64,000 bases of DNA from Caulobacterales bacterium (GTDB lineage: Bacteria > Pseudomonadota > Alphaproteobacteria > Caulobacterales > Aquidulcibacteraceae). Shown here in pieces: positions 36,195 to 44,780 of the stretch. How positions within the stretch are numbered: position 1 is the first letter of the stretch; each line of letters opens with the position of its first letter. A model generated the notes under the pieces. It saw only the letters and a list, made by a program, of their open reading frames with translations. It was not told where the DNA came from and ran no database searches. The DNA lies in assembly GCA_017303355.1 (NCBI GenBank), contig JAFLCU010000010.1:62001-126000 (forward strand). Direction: 5' to 3'. Position numbers and translations under genes: made by a program.

Positions 36195-37208
36195 ATGCAA
36201 AAATTGTTGGCCCGCACGGCGATGGCCGCGGCCCTGATCGCGCTTGCCGCGTGCGGCGGCGAGCCCCAAGCCCCGGCTGGCGGTTCTTCATCGGAATCGG
36301 TTCAGATCGACGGCTCGTCGACGGTGTTTCCGCTCTCGGAAGCGGTGGCCGAAGCCTTCACCACGACGCAAACCGGCGGCGCGCGCATCACGGTCGGCGA
36401 AAGCGGCACCGGCGGCGGTTTCCGCAAATTCTGCCGCGGCGAAACGCAAGTCCAAGGCGCATCGCGGCCGATCTCGACGGAAGAAATGGCCGCGTGCGCG
36501 GCAGCGGGCGTGACATATGTGGAAGTGCCGGTCGCGTTCGACGGCATCAGCGTCGTTGTGCATCCGTCAAACCCGGCGACCAACATCACGATGGCGCAGC
36601 TGCGCCGCATGTGGGAGCCGGCGGCCGAGCGGACGGTCACCAATTGGCGCCAGTTGAACCCGGCGTGGGGCTCGCTCGATCTGCAACTCTTTGGCCCGGG
36701 CACGGCGTCGGGCACGTTCGATTATTTCACGCAAGCCGTGACGGGGACGGAAGGCTCATCGCGCACCGACTATACGCCGAGCGAGGACGATAACGTCATC
36801 GTGCAAGGCGTGTCGGGCAATCCGGGCGGCGTCGGCTATTTCGGCTATGCGTATTTCGAGCAAAACCAGCAGCGGGTGAAGGCGCTCTCGCTCGATGGCG
36901 TCGCGCCGAACCCGGAAACGATCGCCAATGGCAGCTATCCGCTGGCGCGCCCGATCTTTGTTTATTTCAACGCGGAATCGCTGCGCCGGCCGCAAGTGCG
37001 CCGCTTCGCGGCCTATTACGTCGCCAGCGCTGGCCGCTTGGCGCAGCAGGTTGGCTATGTCGGCCTGCCGGAAGCCGCGTACGCAACGCTGACCGAGCGG
37101 GTGAACACCATGCAAATCGGCACCGCCTTCGGCGGCCATCAGGAAATCGGCGTGAACATCACCGAGGTGCTGGCCCGTCCGCTCTCGACCGAAGCGACGG
37201 CTGAGTAA
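36195..37208 (+). CDS. pstS: PstS-family phosphate-binding lipoprotein
   Basis: 337 aa from ATG 36195 (preceded by TGGAG). A lipoprotein signal with lipobox LAAC is followed by the ligand-binding fold: QIDGSSTVFPLSEAVAE, GESGTGGGFRKFCRGE and GASRPIS, which form the phosphate site in PstS proteins. It should deliver phosphate to a PstCAB permease in the inner membrane, but no pstC/A/B genes are in this window. The symbol is by family; a sphX-type phosphate-binding paralogue is the alternative. Confidence 0.82.
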   Translation: MQKLLARTAMAAALIALAACGGEPQAPAGGSSSESVQIDGSSTVFPLSEAVAEAFTTTQTGGARITVGESGTGGGFRKFCRGETQVQGASRPISTEEMAACAAAGVTYVEVPVAFDGISVVVHPSNPATNITMAQLRRMWEPAAERTVTNWRQLNPAWGSLDLQLFGPGTASGTFDYFTQAVTGTEGSSRTDYTPSEDDNVIVQGVSGNPGGVGYFGYAYFEQNQQRVKALSLDGVAPNPETIANGSYPLARPIFVYFNAESLRRPQVRRFAAYYVASAGRLAQQVGYVGLPEAAYATLTERVNTMQIGTAFGGHQEIGVNITEVLARPLSTEATAE

Positions 37209-37288
37209 GCGATGACATCCAAGCGCGGGGCCTTGCGGTATGCAGCGTCCCGCGTGCGGCGCGCCGATGCACTCCCCATATATGAAGC

Positions 37289-37441
37289 ATGCTGCCGACT
37301 GGCTTTTTCGCTGTCCTGATCAGCATCGGCCTCTTGATGCTGCTCTGCGTCGTCTCAATGCGCGAGCCCGCCCGCAAGCGCCGCGCCCGTGACGACGGCG
37401 CCATTCTCCCGCTCTGGATGCCGGACGATCTGAGCGACTAA
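37289..37441 (+). CDS. Small single-pass membrane protein (50 aa)
   Basis: A 50-residue frame: a hydrophobic helix (GFFAVLISIGLLMLLCVV) then a basic segment (REPARKRRARDDG) and an acidic end. The net topology would place the C-terminus in the cytoplasm. Its stop overlaps the 3' end of the convergent phosphotransferase gene by 4 bp. An ATG 7 bp earlier reads a different frame without a membrane helix. Support is only composition and position. Confidence 0.4.
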   Translation: MLPTGFFAVLISIGLLMLLCVVSMREPARKRRARDDGAILPLWMPDDLSD

Positions 37442-38484
37442 AGCAGCGATAAGCTATCTAGGTGCAGTGCTTGTAGCGCGGGGCGTTCGGCCATGAGGGC
37501 GAACATTTCGTCGCCGCGCTCGGTGCGCTCGACGTTCATCGAGGCGATGATCGCCATCACGAAGCCCGAGAACGCGTAGAGGCGATACTCATGCCAAAGC
37601 GCATCGGCGTCGACGTTGACGCCAAGCGTGCGCAGCTCGTTGGCGTAGAAGCGGACGAGACGTGCTTCTTCCCGCGCGCGCAGCGCCGGATCGGCGATGC
37701 TGGTGCCGATCAGATAGGCTATGTCGGAAGCGGCGGGGCCAATGCCCAATGTCTGCCAATCGACCACATGCGCCGATGCGCCATCGCCTGAGAACAGGAT
37801 GTTGTCGATGCGGAAATCGCGATGCTGGATGGTGCGCGCGGCGGGCGCACGGTCGAAATAGCCGCCCGCGCGGGCGATGAAGGCGTCGCCCATGGCCAGA
37901 ATATCCCGCGAGAGGCGCTCAGCGTAGCGTTCGCGAAACTGCGCATAAAGCGGCGCCAGCATTTGCCGGACCATGGTGTCGACGGCCGGTCGCGGCTGCA
38001 GCCAGGCGATATCGTTCAAGCGCGCATCGTCCCAATAGGACGCATGCAATCGCGCGGCTTGCTTCAACGCCGCTTCGATTTCAGGGATCGTGGCGCCGGC
38101 GAGCTGATCGCCTTGCCGCGCGGGCGCCAGATCCTGCAACAGCAGAACGAACTCGCTTTCGTCAGTGTTGGCTTCAAGGTGCAGGCATTTGGGGCAAGCG
38201 ACGCCGACATGGTCGGCGAGATCGCGATACCAGCCGAGTTCAAGCGCATAGGAGCCGAGGGCCGCGGCGATGGCGCGTGTGCCCGGATCGGCGGAGGGGC
38301 ATTTGGCGACGATCGAAGCGGGGCCTTCGCCGTCTTTCCAATCGAGCGTCACTCTGAAGCTCAGGCTCATCTGCCCCGTGCCGATCGATTTGGCGGCGAA
38401 GCTCTTGAGCGCGCCCGTGGGCATACGGAGCGCCTGCTCCAGCCAGGCATGGGTGAAAGCGTCGGGATGCGAGGGCGTGCTCAT
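37438..38484 (-). CDS. Aminoglycoside-phosphotransferase-like kinase
   Basis: 348 aa. A protein-kinase-like fold with SIVAKCPSAD (Lys of strand 3), EFVLLLQDLAPARQGDQ (hinge) and the catalytic loop TIQHRDFRIDNILF (HxDxxxxN), then HVVDWQTLGIG as the metal-binding Asp. It fits the APH/ecdysteroid-kinase-like group often found beside acyl-CoA dehydrogenase or DUF7064/7065 genes. Its substrate is unknown. It overlaps the next upstream gene by 4 nt (ATGA), indicating an operon. Confidence 0.82.
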   Translation of the reverse strand: MSTPSHPDAFTHAWLEQALRMPTGALKSFAAKSIGTGQMSLSFRVTLDWKDGEGPASIVAKCPSADPGTRAIAAALGSYALELGWYRDLADHVGVACPKCLHLEANTDESEFVLLLQDLAPARQGDQLAGATIPEIEAALKQAARLHASYWDDARLNDIAWLQPRPAVDTMVRQMLAPLYAQFRERYAERLSRDILAMGDAFIARAGGYFDRAPAARTIQHRDFRIDNILFSGDGASAHVVDWQTLGIGPAASDIAYLIGTSIADPALRAREEARLVRFYANELRTLGVNVDADALWHEYRLYAFSGFVMAIIASMNVERTERGDEMFALMAERPALQALHLDSLSLL

Positions 38485-39563
38485 GGCGCGCCGTCCAACA
38501 TGTTGGTGAAGCCGCTCGGCGCGTGCGGGCCGATCAGGAATTGCTCAAGCACGCCGGCGCCTTCGTAGCTTTTTCCGCTGTCGGTCAGCGTCGCGCGCGC
38601 GAGCGCCTGGATGTGTATTTGACCGGGCGCGCTATCATCGACCCCGTTTGTGTCGATCACATCATAGGCGGCTTCAAACTCGCCGTGATCGCGGCCGTGA
38701 CCCCAGGTCGGATGCGTGTAGCCGAGGCCGCTCATGTAGAAGTGCGCGCCGCTGGGCTCGATGCCCAATTCTGGGCCATTCTCCGCGAAGCGTACGCGCG
38801 CTTTCCGCAAGCGCCGTGAGCCGGTATGGTAGATCAGCTCCGTTTGCGGCGCTTCGTATTCGGTGCGCGATGCGCCGAGCACATCGATGACGCCGCGCCT
38901 ATTCCAGGCGCGTCCTGCGTCATCGTCGTTGGTGTGAAAGAAAACGGCGCGATCGTTGAAGTTGAACGGCGCCCAAAGCCAGAAGAATTGAAATGGCGCT
39001 GGCGCCGGTTGCGAGTCCGCCGCGCCCACAGGGCGAATGCCCCACGAGCGATCGCGCGTGCCGAGCGCGCCGTCTAGCTTCAGCTTCTCGCCTTTTAGCG
39101 AAAGCTCGCCGCTCCACGCGCCATTCTGCGTCATTCGCGTATAGTCCATGAACATGCGCGGGCCGTTGCGGCGGGTGAAGCGCGGCTCTTCAATCGGCCG
39201 ATGGCGCGCGTCGAACGCCAGATCGGCGCGTACGCCGCCATCATTGTCATCGACGCGCAGGCCAAGCTTTTGCAGGGGCTCGATCACGCGCACTTCGATC
39301 GGGCCGACGCGCAAATCCATGCGCTCGCTGTTCAGCCGCCGAGATGCGCGCACATTGTGCTGCTTGCCATCCACGAGCAGGCAGAAGGCTGCGTCTATGA
39401 CGTCGAGATGTGGATAGACGCCGAGTGCGGCCGCGAAGAACACGGAGCCGTCGGCGCTATAGCCGTTGAAGAAATAGCGATCGTAAAAATTGCGATCGCT
39501 GCCGGAGAACGCGATCGGCTCCGGGCTCTGGTGGATCGGATAATCGTCACCCCAGGTCAGCAT
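38481..39563 (-). CDS. DUF7064/DUF7065-type (AttH-like) protein
   Basis: 360 aa. The layout matches lipocalin-like AttH/CrtC-related proteins: an N-terminal region with NFYDRYFFNGYSADGSVFFAAALGVYP, then DFARH-like and SRSWGIRP-like segments (here ALGTRDRSWGIRPVG around 166-180), and an aromatic-rich C-terminal half (FQFFWLWAPFNF). Function unknown, perhaps lipid or isoprenoid binding. It is coupled to a kinase-like gene, a pairing common in Sphingomonadales and Caulobacterales. Confidence 0.7.
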   Translation of the reverse strand: MLTWGDDYPIHQSPEPIAFSGSDRNFYDRYFFNGYSADGSVFFAAALGVYPHLDVIDAAFCLLVDGKQHNVRASRRLNSERMDLRVGPIEVRVIEPLQKLGLRVDDNDGGVRADLAFDARHRPIEEPRFTRRNGPRMFMDYTRMTQNGAWSGELSLKGEKLKLDGALGTRDRSWGIRPVGAADSQPAPAPFQFFWLWAPFNFNDRAVFFHTNDDDAGRAWNRRGVIDVLGASRTEYEAPQTELIYHTGSRRLRKARVRFAENGPELGIEPSGAHFYMSGLGYTHPTWGHGRDHGEFEAAYDVIDTNGVDDSAPGQIHIQALARATLTDSGKSYEGAGVLEQFLIGPHAPSGFTNMLDGAP

Positions 39564-39660
39564 TGGCGTTTCCTCTTATGTTTTGAGGAAGCGTAGCTCC
39601 AAGCGGCTGACTGACAAGGATGACGTGGCGGGAGTCTTGTGATCCCAAAAAAGCGCGTAG

Positions 39661-40290
39661 TCAGGGGGCCGTAGGTTGGCGTGCGCTAGGCACTAGGAAT
39701 GCGGCCGGCTCTGTGCGCAATAACACAGACTGGTCCAGGTTGGCGGCGTTGCGGGCGAAGGCGGCTGGGTCGTTAAGCGTGCATCCACTTGCGGCATTGC
39801 CGCTTAATTGGCATGCGACGCCACCGTAGCCAGCGAAGTAACCTTGCGCCGCAGCAGCCTCGGCGCTCCATGCGATGGTGTCGCGAATCTCCACGAGGCA
39901 AATTTCGCCGCGGCAGCGGCGGCGTGCGAAGACGCCAGAGTACGTTGCTTCGCTTCCCGCTGAAATTGTCAGTTGTACAAAGAGATTTTCTCCACCCGGA
40001 GCGAGTCGAAATATCCTCTCCGGATCAGTCATTAGAGTGGCGACGTCGGCTTGGCCCCCGCTGTCTTCACGTAGCAAAGTTCGCACGTTGGTGATGCGAA
40101 CCTGATCGCCATCACGCGCGAGGTTCATGACGTACAGTTGTTCGCCCAGCACAACAAAGACGCGTCCGACCGGCATGTCATCGCTTGCGGATTGAAGCTC
40201 GGAACGTAGAGGCCGTTCAATGTCGAGCATCGACATATTGCATCCGACCAAGGCCAGCGCGATCGCGATTGCAGTGAAGCTGCGTTTCAT
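39661..40290 (-). CDS. Hypothetical lipoprotein partnered with the TIR-domain gene
   Basis: 209 aa from ATG 40290. A lipoprotein signal peptide (RSFTAIAIALALVGC, Cys lipobox) is followed by a soluble domain with RVFVVLGEQLYVMNLARDGDQ and five or so cysteines in the C-terminal half (RRRCRGEICLVE, GVACQLSG, GCTLND) that could form disulfides in the periplasm. No family recognised. Its ATG overlaps the stop of the TIR-domain gene, so the pair is co-translated and probably functionally linked. Confidence 0.6.
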   Translation of the reverse strand: MKRSFTAIAIALALVGCNMSMLDIERPLRSELQSASDDMPVGRVFVVLGEQLYVMNLARDGDQVRITNVRTLLREDSGGQADVATLMTDPERIFRLAPGGENLFVQLTISAGSEATYSGVFARRRCRGEICLVEIRDTIAWSAEAAAAQGYFAGYGGVACQLSGNAASGCTLNDPAAFARNAANLDQSVLLRTEPAAFLVPSARQPTAP

Positions 40291-41747
40291 GGCTCTTCCC
40301 CCACAACGATCGGGCCGGCGCGGTCGAGCCAACGCTGCGCTTCTAGATAATCGATAGGGTGACCCTCGATCCCCATATGGAGCTTGGCCATGAATATCAT
40401 GGCTGGGCGGTACCCTTCTTCGGCCAGCGTCTGCATTGAGGCGGCAAGCGTCGCAATGTTGCTTTGGCCCACGGCTTGTTCTTGCGCGTAATCTGCGGCT
40501 GCTTGGGCATAGCGTGAGGGCGCATATCCGAGGGCGGCGGAGGCTCTAATATCTATTTCGTGCAACGCGGGCGCAAATTGCATATCCGCTGCTTGCTGGC
40601 GTAGGCGATAAGCGACGGCAGTCACAAGATAGCGATGAGCGCCGTCGGGGATTGAGTCTGTCGAGTTTGCGACCGCATCTACTGCTTGGAGGCCGTATTC
40701 GCCGCGCCGCGCGGCGCTAAGCGCCTCTTCGGGCTGCCAGGGCTGCAGTAGTGCGACGAGGGACTCTCCAATCCTCGGCGTGACTCCATAGCGAAATGCG
40801 AGCAGTGACTTTGCGAGCAACGCCATGGCTCGCGGGTCGTTCCTCGCTGCCGCAGCAACATGCTGATACGCTGCTGTGCCCTCCGGGCTCAGAGTGGGCT
40901 CGGCGGCAGGATCGAAATTCTCCGCGGCTGGGTCGGAATTGTTTTGATTGATCGGCTCTATTAGGACCGCCTCCAAATGGCCCAGGGCGCGCGCACTCTG
41001 TTTCGCTGCGCCCGCAGCTTCCGCGTAGCCATTTGAAGAAAGCGCACGATAGAGTTGGTAGGCGGCACGGCCCGACGACGGATTTCGCATAACCGCTTCG
41101 CGGCAGGCTGGAATAGCGGTTGCGGGATCTATCATTCCGAATGGTACGCCTGCGCCAGCGTGCGGTTCGAGTTCGTATTCGGATGCGGCGCCTAGATCGC
41201 ATTCACGCAACGAGGCGTAGCCGCGATAGAAGTTGAAACCGAAAAAAATGACTGCGCCCAATGCCGCAAACGTAACGATGCCCATCATGGCGCGGCGGCC
41301 CAACTTCTTCCTGTCTTCTTCCGGTATGTTCCAGTTCCACGTACGTACGCGCAGGGCGCGTTGCTCAGGCAAGTCGGCGATGATGCGCGCAAGTGCGCCG
41401 TCTGGGTTTGCTGCGAAGTCGATCCATTGACGGCTTGCTAATGTGTATTCGAGCGATCCGCTGATGGGATCGTTCGTGAGTTTCACTGGGTAAATGGGTT
41501 TGCCTGTCTCATCGGCGAGCGCGATCTCGCGGGTGACATGTCGGCTCTCAGTCGCGTGGCGCGAGTGAAGAAAAAGCACGCCATTCGATTCACGCAGGCC
41601 GCGGAGGATTTCCGCCTGATATTCCGCGCCGGTGCGTACGTCGCGTGGCGCCACCCAGCAACTAACGCCGTTCGCCTCAAGCGCGGCGACAATCTGGTTG
41701 GCAAGCAAGGTGTCCTTGCTTGAGTGCGAAACAAAAAGATCGCGCAT
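40287..41747 (-). CDS. TIR-domain protein with transmembrane helix and helical-repeat region
   Basis: 486 aa from ATG 41747; a TTG 21 nt earlier is less likely. The N-terminal TIR domain shows LFVSHSSKD (5-12), a WVAPRDVRTG BB loop (~31-40) and SRHVTREIALAD with E74 in the position of the NADase catalytic Glu. A transmembrane helix follows at ~155-174 (GIVTFAALGAVIFFGFNFY). The remaining ~310 residues are helical and Ala-rich with Sel1/TPR-like features (AAYQLYRALSSNGYAEAAG, APALHEIDIRASAALGYAP). Bacterial TIR domains deplete NAD+ or make signalling nucleotides, often in defence. The TIR end is cytoplasmic and the repeats would be periplasmic. A coupled lipoprotein gene follows. Confidence 0.78.
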   Translation of the reverse strand: MRDLFVSHSSKDTLLANQIVAALEANGVSCWVAPRDVRTGAEYQAEILRGLRESNGVLFLHSRHATESRHVTREIALADETGKPIYPVKLTNDPISGSLEYTLASRQWIDFAANPDGALARIIADLPEQRALRVRTWNWNIPEEDRKKLGRRAMMGIVTFAALGAVIFFGFNFYRGYASLRECDLGAASEYELEPHAGAGVPFGMIDPATAIPACREAVMRNPSSGRAAYQLYRALSSNGYAEAAGAAKQSARALGHLEAVLIEPINQNNSDPAAENFDPAAEPTLSPEGTAAYQHVAAAARNDPRAMALLAKSLLAFRYGVTPRIGESLVALLQPWQPEEALSAARRGEYGLQAVDAVANSTDSIPDGAHRYLVTAVAYRLRQQAADMQFAPALHEIDIRASAALGYAPSRYAQAAADYAQEQAVGQSNIATLAASMQTLAEEGYRPAMIFMAKLHMGIEGHPIDYLEAQRWLDRAGPIVVGEEP

Positions 41748-41823
41748 TCCTCGCCCCCGCAGGCTCAAGTTGCAGAGGTTAGCATGGCTGCAAGGAATGC
41801 AAAGAGGCTACGGGCGTGTGGCC

Positions 41824-42069
41824 TTAGCGCGCGATTTCCACGCGGTAGCTTTCGATCACGGTGTTGGCGAGCAGCTTCTCGCACATCTCTTTGACTTGCG
41901 CTTCGGCGGTGGCTGGATCGAGATCGCCATCAAGCTGGATTTCGATCACCTTGCCGACGCGCGCGTCATGCACGCCGCCGAAGCCCAATTCCTTCAGCGC
42001 GCCGGCGACGGCCTTACCCTGCACGTCGAGCACGCCTGGTTTCAGGCCGACGGTGACGATCGCTTTCAT
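41824..42069 (-). CDS. purS: Phosphoribosylformylglycinamidine synthase subunit PurS
   Basis: 81 aa from ATG 42069. Typical PurS: MKAIVTVGLKPGVLDVQGKAV, then LGFGGVHDARVGKVIEIQLD, and ...LLANTVIESYRVEI at the end. It bridges PurQ and PurL in FGAM synthesis. It lies 71 bp downstream of purC on the same strand. purQ, its usual next gene, is displaced to 35104-35766. Confidence 0.93.
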   Translation of the reverse strand: MKAIVTVGLKPGVLDVQGKAVAGALKELGFGGVHDARVGKVIEIQLDGDLDPATAEAQVKEMCEKLLANTVIESYRVEIAR

Positions 42070-42140
42070 GTATCTCCCCCTCCCGCCGAACTCGCCCGCG
42101 TAGCACACGGGCGAGGCGGGCTCGTTCAGTTCGTCGTCGT

Positions 42141-42890
42141 TCAATGCACGCTTTCGCCGCCGGCCGCGGCTTTGACGATGCCCAGGCGGCGCGCGACCTC
42201 CACGTATGCCTCGGTGACGTTGCCGAGATCGCGACGGAAGCGGTCCTTGTCCATCTTCTCGTTGGTCTGGACGTCCCAGAGCCGGGCGCTGTCGGGGCTG
42301 ATTTCGTCCGCCACGACCGTGCGCACCATGTCGCCCTCATAGAGGCGGCCGAACTCAAGTTTGAAATCGACGAGCTTGATGCCGACGGCGCCGAACATGC
42401 CGAAGAGGTAGTCGTTGATGCGCAGCGTGAGCGCCATGATGTCGTCGATCTCTTGGGTGCTCGCCCAATTGAACGCGGTGATGTGCTCTTCGGCGACCAT
42501 CGGGTCGTTGAGCTCATCTTTCTTATAATAGAACTCGATGATCGAGCGCGGCAGCGGCGTGCCTTCCTCGATGCCCAGACGCGTCGAAAGCGAGCCGGCC
42601 GCCACGTTGCGGCACACCACCTCAAGCGGGATGATCTCGACCTCGCGAACCAGCTGTTCGCGCATGTTCATGGTTTTGATGTAATGGGTGGGGACGCCGA
42701 TCGCGTTCAGGTTCGTCATGATGAACCCGCTGATCTGGTTGTTGATCACGCCCTTGCCTTCGAGGATCGCCTTTTTCTGTGCGTTGAACGCGGTGGCGTC
42801 GTCCTTGAAATATTGGATCAGGGTGCCAGGCTCGGGGCCTTCGTACAGAATCTTGGCCTTGCCTTCGTAGATCTTCTTGCGACGGGACAT
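42141..42890 (-). CDS. purC: Phosphoribosylaminoimidazole-succinocarboxamide synthase
   Basis: 249 aa. SAICAR synthetase signature elements: [17 protein letters not shown] at the N-terminus, [22 protein letters not shown] (~74-95) and [10 protein letters not shown] with SPDSARLWD (~171-203). It condenses CAIR with aspartate using ATP. It precedes purS in the same transcriptional direction. Confidence 0.95.
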   Translation of the reverse strand: MSRRKKIYEGKAKILYEGPEPGTLIQYFKDDATAFNAQKKAILEGKGVINNQISGFIMTNLNAIGVPTHYIKTMNMREQLVREVEIIPLEVVCRNVAAGSLSTRLGIEEGTPLPRSIIEFYYKKDELNDPMVAEEHITAFNWASTQEIDDIMALTLRINDYLFGMFGAVGIKLVDFKLEFGRLYEGDMVRTVVADEISPDSARLWDVQTNEKMDKDRFRRDLGNVTEAYVEVARRLGIVKAAAGGESVH

Positions 42891-43085
42891 GGGTTCGCCC
42901 TCCTGAGGCGTGGCCGGCTAAAGCTCAGGGCCGGCAGGCCTCCCGGGCCCCGGAATCGCCCGGCGGCCCGCCCAATTATCTAGGGCCAAAGCCCAAAGGT
43001 CACAATTGGCGCAGGCGCCTAGATGCGGTTGATCGGGCGGGGTTGGGCCATTATTCATGCCGCAAAGCACCGGAGACGCCAAATT

Positions 43086-43409
43086 ATGAGCCAGTTCAAC
43101 GACCGCGAACGCGCCGAGGAGAAGAAATTCCAGCTCGACCAAGAGCTTGAATTCAAGGCGCAGGCCCGGCGGGCGAAGCTGGTGGGGCTCTGGGCGGCCA
43201 AGCTCATGGGCCTGGAGGACGCCGCCGCCGAGGATTACGCGAAGTCGGTGGTGATGGCCGATCTTGAGGAAGCCGGCGTGGAGGACCTCTTCCGCAAGAT
43301 CCGCGGCGACCTCGACATGCACTCGGTCCAGCTTTCGGACCACCAGTTGCGCGCCAAGATGGAAGAGGCGCTGAATGAGGCGCGCGCCTCCGTGAAGGCA
43401 GGCGCGTGA
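43086..43409 (+). CDS. DUF1476 / F1-ATPase inhibitor zeta subunit
   Basis: 107 aa from ATG 43086. It matches the alphaproteobacterial zeta subunit: NDRERAEEKKFQLDQELEFKAQARR at the N-terminus (the inhibitory helix), KLMGLEDAAAEDYAKSVV, and LSDHQLRAKMEEA near the end. The protein inserts into F1-ATPase and blocks ATP hydrolysis; the family is largely alphaproteobacterial, supporting the taxonomic call. The stop overlaps the start of the DUF983 gene. Confidence 0.88.
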   Translation: MSQFNDRERAEEKKFQLDQELEFKAQARRAKLVGLWAAKLMGLEDAAAEDYAKSVVMADLEEAGVEDLFRKIRGDLDMHSVQLSDHQLRAKMEEALNEARASVKAGA

Positions 43410-43771
43410 GCACGGAGGCGGGGCGCGCAGGCGTCCTGCCGACGATCTGGCGGGGCGTACGCTTGCGCTGCCCGGCGTGCGGCCAGCGGACCTTGTTTCG
43501 CGCCTATCTCAAGCTCAGTCAAAGCTGTGCCGCGTGCGGCGCGGATTTTTCGCGCTCTGAAACCGCCGACGTCGCGCCCTATGTGACGATCATGCTGATG
43601 GGCTTGATCGGCATGCCGCCGATCCTGGCGCTCGCGCTGAACGCTGGCGCTTACGCGGAGATGCTGCTCTGGCCGGCGCTCGCATGCGCGGCTGGATTGG
43701 CGCTGGTGTTGCTGCCGCGCGTGAAGGGTGTTCTCGCCGCGCTGCTGTGGCGGGCGCGGCGAGAAATGTGA
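43406..43771 (+). CDS. DUF983 zinc-ribbon membrane protein
   Basis: 121 aa, GTG start overlapping the previous stop by 4 nt. An N-terminal zinc ribbon has RCPACGQ (C-x2-C) and SCAACGADF (C-x2-C), followed by two transmembrane helices (APYVTIMLMGLIGMPPILAL and LWPALACAAGLALVLLP). DUF983 proteins occur widely in alphaproteobacteria near respiratory or MutT-type genes. Function unknown. Confidence 0.85.
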   Translation: MSTEAGRAGVLPTIWRGVRLRCPACGQRTLFRAYLKLSQSCAACGADFSRSETADVAPYVTIMLMGLIGMPPILALALNAGAYAEMLLWPALACAAGLALVLLPRVKGVLAALLWRARREM

Positions 43772-43775
43772 TCCC

Positions 43776-43967
43776 CTACGGGTTCATATGCCCCGCGCAA
43801 TAATTGACGATGCGGTCCGCGTCGCGGAACACCGCCGCGAGATCAACTTGCGCGTCGCGCTTGTGCATATGCGCGGTGAGCGCTTGCTCCATGGCGAAAC
43901 GGCGCAGGTCGAGCATGACCTCTTCGTCCCATTCGTCATTCGGTTCGATTTCGTTATCGCTGGCCAT
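43776..43967 (-). CDS. Small hypothetical acidic protein
   Basis: 63 aa. DEWDEEVMLDLRRFAMEQALTAHMHKR and VFRDADRIVNYCAGHM; a helical protein with a lone Cys near the C-terminus. It resembles short alphaproteobacterial proteins with no assigned role. It ends 5 bp from the convergent DUF983 gene. Confidence 0.5.
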   Translation of the reverse strand: MASDNEIEPNDEWDEEVMLDLRRFAMEQALTAHMHKRDAQVDLAAVFRDADRIVNYCAGHMNP

Positions 43968-44171
43968 CGTCTGTCCCTTCTGGAGTTTCGACCGCGAAAG
44001 CCTTCAAGTGCTTCGCGGGGCGACGCAACGGGGGCGCGCGATCGTTCCGTTTTTGCGCTGATTTACCCTCATCCCCTGCGGCGGGCGCACTACGCCTAAT
44101 CCGCCGTTTACGGCGTTTGTGAACAAATCCTCTACGCAGTCCGGTCAAGTTCGCGCCGAGGCAGGACGGAT

Positions 44172-44780
44172 ATGCGGACTCTTTTTCTGAGCTTGGCGCT
44201 GATCGTAAGCGCGTGCGGCGAGGCGCCGACCTCAATGCGCGCGTCGCAAGCGTCGCTGCTGCTTGAGCAATTCGCGGCGGGCGCCGCGCCGGCCGATCTG
44301 TGCACGGCCGAGGGGCGTGCGATGCTGCGTGGCGCGGTCCGCGCCTATGGCGCGGCGATGTCGGACGCTGGCGAGGCGTGGCCGGCGGCTCCGCAAGGTG
44401 GCGACGGCCTCGGCAATGTTGAAGCGATGGTGTTGGTGGCCGCCGCTTCGGGCTTCGTTGAACCTACGGATTTCCGCGATCACGCTTCGATCTTGGTGGA
44501 GCGGGTCGTGTTCGCGCACTGGCCGGAGCTGCGCGGCATGCGCGATGGCGCGCGCGTGGCGTGCAACGAAATGGTTGATCTGCAGATCAGCGCCGCACGT
44601 TTTGTGCTGGAATCCGACCGCTATGAGCGCTTGCTCCAGCTGGGGCCGGCGAGCGCGGATGCACGCACGAACGATCGCGCTGAGCGCCAGGCATTGCGTG
44701 TCGAGCGTGCGCGTACGGCGATGAACACGCAAGCCGCAGCGGTTGAGCAGCGGATCGAGGCCTCAGCTGCTGCGCGCTAA
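44172..44780 (+). CDS. Hypothetical lipoprotein
   Basis: 202 aa. The N-terminus LFLSLALIVSACG is a lipoprotein signal with lipobox VSAC. The rest is Ala-rich and helical, with LCTAEGRAMLRGAVRAYGAAMSDAG and a C-terminal coiled-coil-like stretch (RAERQALRVERARTAMNTQAAAVEQRI). No family recognised. Convergent with purB, overlapping by 4 bp. Confidence 0.6.
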   Translation: MRTLFLSLALIVSACGEAPTSMRASQASLLLEQFAAGAAPADLCTAEGRAMLRGAVRAYGAAMSDAGEAWPAAPQGGDGLGNVEAMVLVAAASGFVEPTDFRDHASILVERVVFAHWPELRGMRDGARVACNEMVDLQISAARFVLESDRYERLLQLGPASADARTNDRAERQALRVERARTAMNTQAAAVEQRIEASAAAR

